Below are positions 1-9,360 of a stretch of DNA of 64,000 nt, one piece after another; position 1 is the stretch's first letter; every line of letters starts with the position of its first letter. This DNA comes from Azospirillum thermophilum. GTDB lineage: Bacteria > Pseudomonadota > Alphaproteobacteria > Azospirillales > Azospirillaceae. The notes beneath the pieces are model-generated. The model was not told where the DNA came from, made no database searches, and saw nothing but the letters and a program-made list of their open reading frames with translations. The position numbers and the translations under genes are program-made. The stretch is from assembly GCF_003130795.1 (NCBI RefSeq), contig NZ_CP029352.1, positions 1,287,903-1,351,902 of the forward strand, given 5' to 3'.

Positions 1-637
1 CGCCGGCTCTGGGCGGAGCGCGGGTAGCGCTTGTGCCGTTCGAGATGGGCGAGCAGCGAGCCCTGCCAGGTCGGCACCGCCCGGCTGTAGCTCGGCGCCG
101 GGGCCGGGGCGGGAGCCGCGGCCGGCGCCGCCGGGGCGGCGGGAACGGCTGCCGGCACCGCCGGGTGCGGCTCCGCCCGCTCGACCTTCGGCACCGGCTT
201 GGGCTGGAGCTTCGGCTTGGGTGTCGGTTGCGGCTTCGGTTCGGGTTTGGGCGGCTCCGGCTTGGGCTCCGGCTTGGACAGCACGACCTCCGGCTCGACC
301 ACGGGGGGCGGCTCGGGCGGGGGCGGTTCCACGATCGGCTCGGGCTCCGGCGGCTCGGGCTCCGGCGGAGGGGGCTCGGGCGGAGGGGGCTCCGTCATTT
401 CCTGCGGCGGCTCCGGCTGGGGGGCGCCTCCGCCGGGGGCGGGGCGACCGGCAGCGGGGCGAGATCGATCATCACCGCGGCGGGCGGCGCCGCATCGGGT
501 TCGACCGGCGTGTGCCAGGCCATCACCCCGACCGCCAGCCCGGCATGGGCGCCGAGCGCCAACAGAAGCCCGCCGCCCCAGCGCGCCAGCCCAGGGCCGC
601 GCCCTTCCTCCTCCATCCCGTAACCCGCGATCGTCAT
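1..637 (-). pseudogene. tonB: TonB energy transducer, 3'-truncated by window edge and frameshifted
   Basis: TonB couples the ExbB-ExbD proton-driven motor to outer-membrane receptors. The frame opening at 637 gives a short cytoplasmic N-terminus and one membrane segment (about residues 21-41), then runs into a stop at 395-397. The -1 neighbouring frame continues from about 425 to the window edge. It encodes a long proline-rich periplasmic spacer (EPPPPEP and KPEPKP repeats) and then the start of a TonB C-terminal domain (SLLAHLERHKRYPRSA). Adding one C to the C6 run (G6 on the plus strand at 419-424) fuses both halves into a normal TonB. The start codon overlaps the exbD stop by 4 nt (ATGA). 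Order and overlap indicate an exbB-exbD-tonB operon. It may be a sequencing deletion or a real lesion; the C-terminus lies outside the window. Confidence 0.85.
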
Positions 638-1059
638 GGCGTTCCGGTGGTCTCCAGCCCGACCAGCGCGATCTTGAGATAGCCGGCGGCACGCAGCGCG
701 TTCATCACCTCGGTCAGCGCACCGTAATCGACGCTGCGGTCGGCGCGCAGGAAGACGCGCGTGCCCCTGTCGCCCTTGGTCGCGGCGTCGAGCGCCGCCC
801 CCAGCGCCTCGCGGGCCACCGGCTGCTCGCCGACCGACAGGGACTTGTCGGCCTGGACGGTCAGGAACAGCGGCTTGTCGGGGCGCGGCTGCGGGGCCGC
901 GGTGGAGGACGGCAGGTCGACCGGAACATCCACGGTGGCGAGCGGGGCCGCCACCATGAAGATGATCAGCAGGACCAGCACGACGTCGATGAAGGGCGTG
1001 ACGTTGATCTCGTGCGTCTCGTTGAGATCGTCGCCGTCATGGCCGAGACGGGCTGCCAT
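634..1059 (-). CDS. exbD: Biopolymer transport protein ExbD
   Basis: Inner-membrane stator subunit of the TonB motor. The 141-residue protein has a short cytoplasmic N-terminus, one membrane helix (about residues 22-41, PFIDVVLVLLIIFMVAAPL) and a periplasmic domain, the usual ExbD layout and length. The essential proton-carrying aspartate is present as Asp25, the same number as in E. coli ExbD. The gene lies 6 nt after exbB and overlaps tonB by 4 nt, so translational coupling is likely. The sequence does not show which receptors it serves, but the Fur-like site upstream of exbB suggests ferric-siderophore or haem uptake. Confidence 0.95.
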   Translation of the reverse strand: MAARLGHDGDDLNETHEINVTPFIDVVLVLLIIFMVAAPLATVDVPVDLPSSTAAPQPRPDKPLFLTVQADKSLSVGEQPVAREALGAALDAATKGDRGTRVFLRADRSVDYGALTEVMNALRAAGYLKIALVGLETTGTP

Positions 1060-1065
1060 CGCGCA

Positions 1066-1935
1066 TCACTCCGCGGCGGCGGAACTGGAGCGCGGCAGGG
1101 CGCGGCGGTCGATGTCGCGGCTGAGCAACCGCAGGACGGCCGCCGAGGCGTCGCCGAGCTGGCCGCGGTAGCCGGCGATCGCCCGGCTGCAGGCATTGTA
1201 GACGACGACCGCGGGGATGGCGGCGACGAGGCCGATGGCGGTGGCGAGCAGCGCCTCCGCGATGCCCGGCGCGACGACGGCGAGGTTGGTGGTCTGGGCG
1301 CGGGAAATCCCGATGAAGCTGGTCATGATGCCCCACACCGTACCGAACAGCCCGACGAAGGGACCGGTCGAGCCGATGGTGGCGAGCACGCCGGTGCCGC
1401 GGGCGATGCGCCGGCCGGCCGCCGCCTCGATGCGCTCCAGCCGGGAGGCGGTGCGTTCCAGCAGCCCCTCGCGCGAGGGCGCGTCGGCGGACAGGTGGGC
1501 CTCGGCCACGGCGGCCCGCACCAGCGTCGCGGCGGTGCCCTGGCTGAAGCCGACCCGCTCGGCCGCCTGGGCGAGCGAGCGCGACTCCTCCAGCAGCGCC
1601 AGCGCCGCCCTGGCCTTCCTCCTGGCGGAAGACAGCTCGAACGCCTTGGCGATGGCGATGGTCCAGGTGGCGACGGAGGCCAGCGCCAGACCGACCATCA
1701 CCGCCTGCACCACCGGGCTGGCGCCCATGAACATGCCCCAGGCGGTCAGGTCGTGCGGCAGGGTTGCAGTGGCCGTGGTCGCGGCGGTGGCCGTGGCGGC
1801 AGCCGCCGCGGCTTCGGCGGGCGCGCCGGCCGGCACCGCCGCGTCCTGCGCAACGGCGCCTCCGGCGCCGGCCAGGACGGCCGGGAGGGCGGTCAGGGCC
1901 GCGGATACGAGGCGGTGGCGGAACGGTATCGGCAT
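1066..1935 (-). CDS. exbB: Biopolymer transport protein ExbB with N-terminal extension
   Basis: MotA/TolQ/ExbB-family channel protein, partner of ExbD. I place the start at ATG 1935 (289 residues): an export-signal-like stretch follows (basic start, hydrophobic core, AVAQDA), and GGGAG lies about 11 nt upstream. The open frame extends to 2280, but its extra residues are Arg/Pro/Gly-rich and look like read-through. An Ala/Thr-rich periplasmic extension (about residues 30-60) precedes three membrane helices. The conserved region [24 protein letters not shown] is the ExbB/TolQ signature. The extended, signal-bearing form is known in other proteobacterial ExbB proteins. It is the first gene of the exbB-exbD-tonB operon. 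Confidence 0.93.
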   Translation of the reverse strand: MPIPFRHRLVSAALTALPAVLAGAGGAVAQDAAVPAGAPAEAAAAAATATAATTATATLPHDLTAWGMFMGASPVVQAVMVGLALASVATWTIAIAKAFELSSARRKARAALALLEESRSLAQAAERVGFSQGTAATLVRAAVAEAHLSADAPSREGLLERTASRLERIEAAAGRRIARGTGVLATIGSTGPFVGLFGTVWGIMTSFIGISRAQTTNLAVVAPGIAEALLATAIGLVAAIPAVVVYNACSRAIAGYRGQLGDASAAVLRLLSRDIDRRALPRSSSAAAE

Positions 1936-1995
1936 CGGCGTTCGGACTCCCAAAGCAGCGTGGTCATGCCTTGCGGTAAAACCGAACCCACTATT

Positions 1996-2014
1996 AGTGC
2001 GAATGACTTGCACT
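1996..2014 (-). promoter_or_regulatory. Fur-like operator upstream of exbB
   Basis: AGTGCGAATGACTTGCACT is a 19-bp inverted repeat around a central base with 7 of 9 pairs matching. Its 15-bp core TGCGAATGACTTGCA resembles the 7-1-7 Fur boxes described in alphaproteobacteria. It sits 61-79 nt before the exbB ATG, in the 227-bp gap that separates exbB from the chemoreceptor gene, and overlaps a TAATAG -10-like element. Iron repression of exbBD-tonB by Fur is the expected biology. The binding protein could also be an Irr- or RirA-type regulator. Confidence 0.55.
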
Positions 2015-2162
2015 TGCACGGAAAAATCGCGCCCGCGGCCCCTCGAATTCCGAATGAGTGGCAATACCACATCGCGGGCCAGACCACATCGCGGACCAGC
2101 CCGTGGCCCCCAGGGCTCGCCGCGGGCAGGAGGAAACGGGCGGCGCCGAACCGATCCGCCCG

Positions 2163-4217
2163 CTATGCGGCGTTGCGCATGGGGGTGAGGCCGCGGGTCA
2201 GCACCGCGAGATCCCGCTCGAAGCCCTGCTGCTCCGACTCGGACAGCTCGAAGCGCAGATGCACCCGGCCATGCTCGCACGACGTCAGCCGGCAGGCGAG
2301 CGTTCGGGAGATCCCCTCGATGCGCAGCGCGGCGCGCGTTCCCGGCTCCGGCGCTTCCGGTTCCGGGACGTCCGCCAGCATGGCGCCGCCGGAGGAGAGA
2401 TTGGACAGGCGGGCCTTCACCGGCGGCCGGCCGGGCTGCTCGATCAGGCAGGGGGTGGACAGCTCGAAGCGCGGACGGCGGCGGCGGTCCACGTCGGCGG
2501 TGGCGGTGCGCACGACGCGCACCAGCACCTCGCGCAGCGAGTCGATGCTGCCGGCGACGTCGCCCGCCACCTGCCGCACCTCGCCGGCCCGGTTGCGGGT
2601 GGCGTCGGCCTCCCCCGACACGCGGGCGATCCGGCTGGACACCTCGCGCGCCGCCTCGCTGGTCTGGGTGACGGAGCGGGCGATCTCCTGCGTCGCCGCG
2701 GCCTGCTGTTCCACCGCCGCCGCGATGGTGGAGGAGATGTGCGACACCTCGTGGATCGTCTCCGACACCTCGCCGACCGCCCCCACCGCCGTCGAGGTCA
2801 CCGCCTGCACTTCGGCGATCAGGGAACCGATCTCCTCCGTCGAATGGGCGGTCTGGTTCGCCAGGTTCTTCACCTCGCCCGCCACCACGGCGAAGCCGCG
2901 TCCGGCCTCGCCGGCCCGCGCCGCCTCGATGGTCGCGTTGAGTGCCAGCAGGTTGGTCCGGCTGGCGATGTCGCCGATCAGCCGGGCGACCGCCCCGATG
3001 CGTTCCACCGAGGCGGAGAGCTGCTCGATGGTCCGGCGCGCGGCGGCGGAACGGTCGACGGCACGGCCGGTGACGGCGGTGGCGCTGGCCACCTGGGCGC
3101 CGATGTCGCCGATCGAGGCGGAGAGCTGTTCCGTCGCGGCGGCCACCGCCTGGGCGTTCTGCAGGGCGTCCGCCGCCGCCGCGGCGACCTCCTGCGCGTT
3201 GTCGCTGACCAGCAGGGAGGAGCGCGCCATCTCCGCCGCATTGCCGCTCATGCGTCCGGTATGCTCGGCCACATGGTCGACCGCGACGCGGGCCTCCTGC
3301 TCCACCTTGTCGGCCATGGCGGCCAGCGCCTGCCGCCGCTCCTCCTCGGCCTGGCGGCGCAGGCTGTCCTGGTCGGCGCGCAGCCGCTCGTTCTCCAGGG
3401 CGCTCCGCTGGAAGACACGGACCGAGTCGGCGATGTGGCCGATCTCGTCATGCCGCCCCTCGAACCCCACCGTCACGTCCAGCCGGCCGCCGGCAAGCGC
3501 CACCATGGTGCGGCGCACCCGCTCCAGCGGCCCCAGCATGGCCCATTGCAGGAACACCACGCAGGCCGACGCCAGCGCCATGATGGTGAGGCCGGCGCCG
3601 ACCAGCATGCCGCGCATGGCCTGAGCCGAACTGCGGACCTCCTCGATGGCGCTGTCGAAGCGGGACAGCCGCTCGGCGCTCGCCTCGGCGACCAGCCGGC
3701 CGAGCCGCTCCAGCCCGTCCTCCACCGCCCCGGCGGCGCGGTCGAAGGGTTCGGCGGCTGTTCCGGCCGCCGCCGGGCCGCCCTCCGCATAGGCGCGCGC
3801 CAGACGCCGGCCGGCGTCCTGATAAGGATCCAGGGCCTTGCGCAGTTCCTCGACCGCGGAGGCGACGCGCGGAAGCTCCAGCGTCCGCGCCAGCTTCGCC
3901 GCCTCCTCCGCATGGGTCGCGAAGCGGGCGGCATGCCCGGCGGCCTGCTTCTCCGCATCGGCCCCGCGAAGGGCCGGCAGGCTGGTCAGCCAGTGGCGCA
4001 TCTGGGCGGAGTCGTGACGGAGTTCCGCCACCAGCGCACCGAGCGGCACGACCCGCCGGTTCACCGTGTCGGCATCCCGGGCGATGGTCTCCAGCGTCCG
4101 CGCCTGCCGCTCCATCTCCTGGGTCGCCAGCAGGAAGGCGATGGCGACGGTGCAGAACACGAAGACCGCCACCGCGAAGATCTTCGCGCGGATCGAGATG
4201 AGGTGGAGGAAATTCAT
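2163..4217 (-). CDS. Methyl-accepting chemotaxis protein with C-terminal PilZ domain
   Basis: A 684-residue membrane chemoreceptor. From ATG 4217 it has TM1 (about residues 11-31), a helical periplasmic ligand-binding region, TM2 (around residue 200, [20 protein letters not shown]), a HAMP segment and the cytoplasmic methyl-accepting coiled coil. The hairpin tip reads [20 protein letters not shown]. The last 110 residues form a PilZ domain with both c-di-GMP motifs, RRRRPRFEL and NLSSGGAML (RxxxR and NxSxxG). Azospirillum Tlp1 is a described chemoreceptor that binds c-di-GMP through a C-terminal PilZ domain, and this protein has the same architecture. An earlier in-frame ATG at 4292 would add a poor-quality N-terminus. 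Neighbouring genes encode further sensors and an HD-GYP protein. Confidence 0.92.
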   Translation of the reverse strand: MNFLHLISIRAKIFAVAVFVFCTVAIAFLLATQEMERQARTLETIARDADTVNRRVVPLGALVAELRHDSAQMRHWLTSLPALRGADAEKQAAGHAARFATHAEEAAKLARTLELPRVASAVEELRKALDPYQDAGRRLARAYAEGGPAAAGTAAEPFDRAAGAVEDGLERLGRLVAEASAERLSRFDSAIEEVRSSAQAMRGMLVGAGLTIMALASACVVFLQWAMLGPLERVRRTMVALAGGRLDVTVGFEGRHDEIGHIADSVRVFQRSALENERLRADQDSLRRQAEEERRQALAAMADKVEQEARVAVDHVAEHTGRMSGNAAEMARSSLLVSDNAQEVAAAAADALQNAQAVAAATEQLSASIGDIGAQVASATAVTGRAVDRSAAARRTIEQLSASVERIGAVARLIGDIASRTNLLALNATIEAARAGEAGRGFAVVAGEVKNLANQTAHSTEEIGSLIAEVQAVTSTAVGAVGEVSETIHEVSHISSTIAAAVEQQAAATQEIARSVTQTSEAAREVSSRIARVSGEADATRNRAGEVRQVAGDVAGSIDSLREVLVRVVRTATADVDRRRRPRFELSTPCLIEQPGRPPVKARLSNLSSGGAMLADVPEPEAPEPGTRAALRIEGISRTLACRLTSCEHGRVHLRFELSESEQQGFERDLAVLTRGLTPMRNAA

Positions 4218-4367
4218 CGGGACGGCCACTGTGTTCAGGAAGGCGCCTGCAGGGCGGCGGGGTCCGCTGCCACCGGCAGGTCGGGGCCGCATATTAGCCT
4301 CTGGTCATGGCGCCGTCACCGAATGCCGGTGGTGCAAGTGGTCGCACCTTTCACGCGTCGCGAGCAG

Positions 4368-7300
4368 TCACCCCGCTCCGCCGGTCTTCATCGCCTCCAG
4401 CGTGTCCTGCAGCACCCCGTCCAGCGCCGCGGCGAGCGGCGGCAGGGTCGCCGGCTCGTCCTCCCGTTCGATGCGGGCCGACAGGCGGCTCAGCCGCACC
4501 GCCCCGACATTGGCGGCCGTGCCCTTCAGAGTGTGGGCGAGACGGTGGAGCGCCGGATCGCCCTGCCCCACCGCCGCGCGGATCGACGCGACGGTCTGCC
4601 GCGCGGAGCGGGCGAAGGCGGAGAGGGCGATATCCCAGCCGTCGTCGCCGACGGCGATGCGGATGGAGTCGGACTGGTTGCGGTCGACGAGGGGTGCGGC
4701 GCGCCAGTCCTCGCCGGCCGGATGGGAGGCCGGATGGGCCGCCGCCTCCGCTGCGTCGCCGGTGACGGCCACCAGCGTCGAGAACAGGGTGGCGGAGACG
4801 ATCGGCTTGGTCAGGTATGCGTCCATCCCGGCCCCCAGATACTCCTCGCGCGAGCCCGGCATGGCGTTGCCGGTCAGCGCGACGATGGGCAGGCGGCCGG
4901 CCGGCCCGGGCATCGCCCGGATGTGGCGGGTCGCGGTGACCCCGTCCATGGTCGGCATCTGGACGTCCATCAGCGCCACGTCGAAATCCTCGTCCTGCAC
5001 CGCGCGCAGGGCCTCCAGCCCGTTCTCCACCGCCACCGCCCGATGCCCGGCCCGGGTGAGGATGGTGACGAGGATGTCGCGGTTCACCTCGTTGTCCTCC
5101 GCCACCAGAACCCGCAGGGGCCGGGCGGGCATCGCCGGACCGGCCCCCGCCTCCCCGCCGGCCGGACGGGGATCGACGGCCATCGGCTCGGCCGGCCAGC
5201 AGCGCACGGTGAACCAGAAGGTGCTGCCCCGGCCCTCCACGCTGCTGACGCCGATCTGGCCGCCCATCAGGGTGACCAGTTCCCGGCTGATGGCGAGGCC
5301 CAGCCCGGTGCCGCCGAAGCGCCGCGTGGTCGAGCTGTCGGCCTGGGTGAAGCGCTGGAACAGGCTGGGGATCACCTCGCCGGCGATGCCGATCCCAGTG
5401 TCCGCCACCTCCACCCGCAGCCGGAAGGAGCCGTCCGCCGCCGGCTGCCCGTCCGGCGCCGCCCGCACCGTGACGCTGCCCCGCCGGGTGAATTTCAGCG
5501 CGTTGCCCATCAGGTTGACCAGCACCTGCCGGATGCGGCGCAGGTCGGCGCGCAGATGGTCGGGCAGGCCCGGCGCCACGACCAGCGACAGCTCCAGCCG
5601 GCGGGCCGCCGCGGTCGGCTGCAGAAGCTCCACCGTGTCGCGCAGCGCGGCGTGCAGCTCGAAATCGACCGGCTCGATCTCCACCTTGCCGGCCTCCAGC
5701 TTGGACAGGTCGAGGATGTCGTCGATGATCTGCAGCAGCGTGTTGCTCGACTTGCGCGCCACCTCCAGCATCTGGCGCTGCTCGTCGTCCAGGTTCGGCC
5801 CGTCCACCAGCGCCAGCGCGCCCAGCACCCCGTTCATCGGCGTGCGGATCTCGTGGCTCATGGTCGCGAGGAACTCGCCCTTCATGCGGTTGGCATGGTC
5901 CGCGGCATCCCTGGCGCGGCGCAGGCTGTCCTCGATCTCGCGCTGGGCGGTGACGTCGCGCAGCGCCGCGGTGAAGTAGCGGCGATCCCCCGCCTGCCAG
6001 CCGGCCAGCGTGACCTCCAGCGGGAAGAGGCTGCCGTCCTTGCGCCGGCCGGTCACCTCGCGGGCCGCGGCGGCGGGCTGGTCGTGCCATGCCGACAGGA
6101 AGTCGCGCAGGGCGCGGCCGGGGCGTCCGGCCTCCGGGTCGGGCATCAGGTCACGGATCGGCCGTCCGATCACCTCGCCCTGCCGATAGCCGAACATCCG
6201 CTCCGCCGCCGGGTTGACGGCATCGATCGCGCCGTGCTCGTCGATGGTGACGATGGGCTGGCCGACCGCGCTGACCATGGCGCGGTGGCGCGCCTCGCTC
6301 GACAGCAGCCGCTGGGCCGCCCGCTCGCGCTCGGTGATGTCGGCGGCCGACCCGCGGTAGCCGGCGAAGCGGCCGTCGGCGGCGAAGACCGGCCGGCCGC
6401 TGACGCTGAAATAGCGGGGGCCGTTGCGCGTCATCACCCGGCAGCGATAGTCGCGGAAGGGCTGGTGCAGCTCGATCAGCCGGACATGGTCGTCCCACTG
6501 CGCCTCGTCCCCCACCTCGCGCAGCGCGATGTCCTCGCGCCGCAGCCCGATCGGCAGGGGCCGGCCGTCGACCTCCGGGGCAAGCGGCCCGACCAGCTTG
6601 GTGAAGCGGAGCTGGTCGTCGGTCTCCCAGAACCAGTCCGAGGCGGTCTCCGCCAGATCGCGGAACCGCTGCTCCCCCTCCTCCAGCCGGGTCACCGCCG
6701 CGGCATAGCGCGACGACTGCCGCACCGCCAGCAGCGCGAGACCGGCGAGCGCCAGCGTGCTCGCCAGCGCGACGCCGTAATAGACGACCTGCCGGCGGCG
6801 TGTGTCGGCCAGGAAGGACTGCTCGCCGAAGCCGGCGATCACCAGCAGCGGATAGTCCTTCAGCACACGGTAGCTCAGCAGCCGCTGCACCCCGTCCACC
6901 GCGCTGACCGTACGCAGGAACGCCGCCGGCTCCTTGCGCGCCATGGTCATCACTGTACTGGCGTTGAGGTCGAGCCCGATCGACCGGTCGTCCATCACCG
7001 AACGCGCCCGCAGCACCCCGTCCAGCCCGAGGATGGCCAGCGCCCCGTCCGGCCCGACGTCGAGGCCGTCGAAGGAGCGGCTGAAATAGTAGGGGTCGAG
7101 CGAGGCGACCAGGACCCCGGCGAAACGCCCGTCCGGGCCGGTCATCCGCCGGGTGATCTGGATCGACCATTTGCCGGAGGTGCGGCCGAAGACGGGCTTG
7201 CTGATGTAGAGGCCCGTGCCGGGCCGATCGACGTGGATGCGGAAATGTTCGCGGTCGATCAGGGTCATCCCGGGCGGCGCCGCCTCCGCGCTGGTCATGA

Positions 7301-7637
7301 CGAGCACGCCGCCGGCGTCGATGTAGGAGATCTGCAGCAGGATGCCCGACTGCTGGACGATGCGGTGCATCAGGTGCTGGAAGGTCGTCAGGTCCGGCGC
7401 GTGCTCCAGGAAGTCGCCGATCAGAAAGTTCAGGACCTGGTCGGTCTCCGCCACGACGCGGCTGGTCTGTTCAGCCACGAGGCGCGCGAGGTTGCCGGTA
7501 TCGCGCTCCGCCCGGGCCAGCGCCTCCCCCTCGTCGTAGCGGGCGAGCAGGGCGGCGGCGAGCCACAGCAGGGCGGCGATGCCGAGCGTGCCGGCCCAGA
7601 CCAGCCGGGTGAAGCGGACATGCTCGTGGCGCCTCAC
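4368..7637 (-). CDS. Hybrid sensor histidine kinase (Cache-PAS-PAS-HisKA-HATPase-REC-HPt)
   Basis: A 1089-residue membrane phosphorelay kinase. GTG 7637 is chosen because it overlaps the upstream kinase stop by 4 nt (GTGA). TM1 is at about 10-28, followed by a periplasmic double-Cache-type sensor (LQISYIDAGGVL, GLYISKPVFGRTSGKW) and TM2 near 300. Two PAS domains follow (DWFWETDDQLRF; PIVTIDEHGAIDAVNPA). The HisKA box is FLATMSHEIRTPMNG. ATPase N, G1 and G2 boxes are present (NALKFT, DTGIGI, GGTGLGLAIS). A receiver with DVALMDVQMPTMDG and a terminal HPt domain (AHTLKGTAANVGA) complete a full intramolecular relay. The ligand is unknown, and the output protein could be any of the receivers encoded nearby. 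Confidence 0.93.
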   Translation of the reverse strand: MRRHEHVRFTRLVWAGTLGIAALLWLAAALLARYDEGEALARAERDTGNLARLVAEQTSRVVAETDQVLNFLIGDFLEHAPDLTTFQHLMHRIVQQSGILLQISYIDAGGVLVMTSAEAAPPGMTLIDREHFRIHVDRPGTGLYISKPVFGRTSGKWSIQITRRMTGPDGRFAGVLVASLDPYYFSRSFDGLDVGPDGALAILGLDGVLRARSVMDDRSIGLDLNASTVMTMARKEPAAFLRTVSAVDGVQRLLSYRVLKDYPLLVIAGFGEQSFLADTRRRQVVYYGVALASTLALAGLALLAVRQSSRYAAAVTRLEEGEQRFRDLAETASDWFWETDDQLRFTKLVGPLAPEVDGRPLPIGLRREDIALREVGDEAQWDDHVRLIELHQPFRDYRCRVMTRNGPRYFSVSGRPVFAADGRFAGYRGSAADITERERAAQRLLSSEARHRAMVSAVGQPIVTIDEHGAIDAVNPAAERMFGYRQGEVIGRPIRDLMPDPEAGRPGRALRDFLSAWHDQPAAAAREVTGRRKDGSLFPLEVTLAGWQAGDRRYFTAALRDVTAQREIEDSLRRARDAADHANRMKGEFLATMSHEIRTPMNGVLGALALVDGPNLDDEQRQMLEVARKSSNTLLQIIDDILDLSKLEAGKVEIEPVDFELHAALRDTVELLQPTAAARRLELSLVVAPGLPDHLRADLRRIRQVLVNLMGNALKFTRRGSVTVRAAPDGQPAADGSFRLRVEVADTGIGIAGEVIPSLFQRFTQADSSTTRRFGGTGLGLAISRELVTLMGGQIGVSSVEGRGSTFWFTVRCWPAEPMAVDPRPAGGEAGAGPAMPARPLRVLVAEDNEVNRDILVTILTRAGHRAVAVENGLEALRAVQDEDFDVALMDVQMPTMDGVTATRHIRAMPGPAGRLPIVALTGNAMPGSREEYLGAGMDAYLTKPIVSATLFSTLVAVTGDAAEAAAHPASHPAGEDWRAAPLVDRNQSDSIRIAVGDDGWDIALSAFARSARQTVASIRAAVGQGDPALHRLAHTLKGTAANVGAVRLSRLSARIEREDEPATLPPLAAALDGVLQDTLEAMKTGGAG

Positions 7638-9216
7638 GCGCGGCCCTCCCGCCGGGCCGCGGCCAGCTCCGCCGCGCGGGTCCCCAGCAGCAGGACATCG
7701 ACCGGAGCGGGCAGGACGAGGTCGGCGCCCGGGACCCGCGGCGCAGGCCCGCCGCAGAGGACGCAGGCGATCCCCGGGTGACGCTCCTTCAGCCGGGCGG
7801 GCAGCCCGTCGAACCCGGCCGCGGCGGCGACCACGTCGAAGGCCGCAGGCTCCTCCGCGAAGACGGCCAGCGCCTCCTCCTCGCTCTCGCACACCGCAAC
7901 CTCGTGGCCCAGCCGCTCCAGCCCGGCGGACAGCCGGTCGCCGCTCGCCGCGTCGCCGTCGACCAGCAGGATCCGGCAGCGCAGCGAGGCAGCCGCCCGC
8001 ATGGCCCCGTCCGCCGCCGCCGCCCGGTGGGGCGGGTCGCCGCGGGCCGGCACCAGGGGGGCCGGGGCGCCGGCCAGCGGGACGAACAGCCGGACCAGCG
8101 TTCCCGCTCCCGGCTTCGAGGCGATCAGGATCCCGCCCTCGTGGCCGTGCAGGACCGCGAACACCATGGCGAGGCCGAGCCCCTCGCCCCGGCGACCGCT
8201 GCGGTCATGGCCGGCGACCAGCGGGTCGAACAGGCGCGGCAGGTCGGCCGGCGCGACGCCCTGGCCGCTGTCGCGGACCTCGAACAGGATGTGCGGGCGG
8301 CGGCGCGGGGCAGCACCTCCTCCCACGACCAGTCCGGGGGCACGCCATCGGATGCCTCGCCGACCCCCGGCCACAGCACGGTGCGCAGGGTCAGGGTGGC
8401 CTCGGCGGCGCCTTCCATGGCACGGCGGGCGTTGTCCACCAGCGCCGCCAGCGCCTGGACGAGCAGCGGCCCGTCGCCCCGCAGTTCGGGCAGGTCCGGC
8501 GCCTCCCGCACCGTCAGCGCCATCGACGGCGGCAGCCCGCCACGCAGCGGCCCCAGCAGCTCCGCCATCAGCCCCAGCGGGCGGATCGGCCGCAGGGGCC
8601 CCATGGCGATACGCGTGATGCCCACCTGCCGCCGCAGCGTGTCCCGCGCCCGGTCCACCACCGCCAGGATGCGCCGGGCATGATCGGCCTCCACCGAACC
8701 GGGCGGCAGGTCGGTGGCGAGGAAATCGGCATAGCCGGCGACGGCCCCCATCAGGTTGTTGAGATCATGGGCGAAGCGCCCGGCAAGCTGGGTCTGGGCT
8801 TCCATCCGGTCGATGCGGATGCGCCGCCGCTCCTCCAGCTCCAGCTCCCCCTGCACGCGCCCGTCCTGTTCCCGCCCGTCCTTTTCCCGCTTGGCCCGCT
8901 CCGGCTTGGGCAGCCCGCCGCCGGGCACTTCGCGCTGTGCCGGAGCGGCCGGCCCCGTCACGGCAGCGGACGGTAGGGCGGCGTCGTCCGGCTGGGGCGG
9001 CAGGGGCCGCGGGCGCCGCCACAGCGCCGCGGCGGCACAGAGTGCCCCGGCGACCCCGGCGGCCGGGCCGGCGGCCATCGGCGGGGCGCCCAGCGCCTGC
9101 AGGCCGGCCCAGGACACCAGGCCCGCCACCGCCCCGAGGACGGCACAGCCGCCGATCGAGGCGGCGGACCCGCCGCCGGAACGGCGCCCGGCAATGATCG
9201 GCGCGCTCGGTGTCAT
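7634..9216 (-). pseudogene. Membrane sensor histidine kinase with degenerate receiver, frameshifted
   Basis: Two overlapping frames make one kinase. Frame 9216 to about 8320 gives two hydrophobic N-terminal helices, a charged linker and the phosphoacceptor region RFAHDLNNLMGAVAGYADFL, of the AHDxNN type seen in soluble-response hybrid kinases. It then gives the ATPase N box (LVDNARRAM). The other frame, from about 8320 to 7634, continues with VRDSGQGVAPADLPRLFDPL, GEGLGLAMVFAV and a C-terminal receiver-like domain. One extra base within about 8303-8325 (a C/G-rich stretch) restores continuity, for about 527 residues. In the receiver the expected phosphorylated Asp is replaced (FDVVAAAAGFDG), so that domain is probably regulatory only. 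The stop overlaps the next kinase start by 4 nt, indicating an operon. Confidence 0.82.
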
Positions 9217-9235
9217 GCAGCTTCCATCGGGTCAG

Positions 9236-9264
9236 ACTGTACACAAACCAAACTGCACACAAAC
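9236..9264 (-). repeat. Two direct repeats upstream of the kinase operon
   Basis: ACTGTACACAAAC (9236-9248) and ACTGCACACAAAC (9252-9264) are 13-mers that differ at one base and are spaced with a 16-bp period. On the transcribed strand they read GTTTGTGTRCAGT, 20-48 nt before the kinase start at 9216. Tandem spacing close to one and a half helical turns suits a regulator that binds direct repeats. No known regulator is assigned. Confidence 0.45.
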
Positions 9265-9330
9265 TAGACTGCCGAACCGGCGGCGGCTGCCGGGAGTCCG
9301 GATAGCGGGTCCGGGAAAAGGAATAACGCA

Positions 9331-9341
9331 GGATAGTATCC
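9331..9341. promoter_or_regulatory. GGATAGTATCC palindrome, copy 1
   Basis: This is a perfect 5-1-5 inverted repeat, 115-125 nt upstream of the kinase start at 9216 and just downstream of the LuxR-type regulator stop at 9361. The same 11-mer in the opposite orientation occurs at 10204-10214. A symmetric site repeated around a NarL/FixJ-type regulator gene suggests its own operator, but this is inference. Confidence 0.45.
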
Positions 9342-9360
9342 CGGTCCCGCGGACACCGGA

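Noticed and set aside
199..3624. A 1141-codon open frame on the plus strand over tonB-exbD-exbB
   Set aside because: It is low-complexity and antisense to recognised proteins, with no ribosome site or family motif.
2058..7781. A 1907-codon open frame on the plus strand opposite the chemoreceptor and kinase genes
   Set aside because: It is antisense to two genes with clear domains. Its composition (His/Arg/Gly/Gln-rich) is what GC-rich codon bias gives on the opposite strand.
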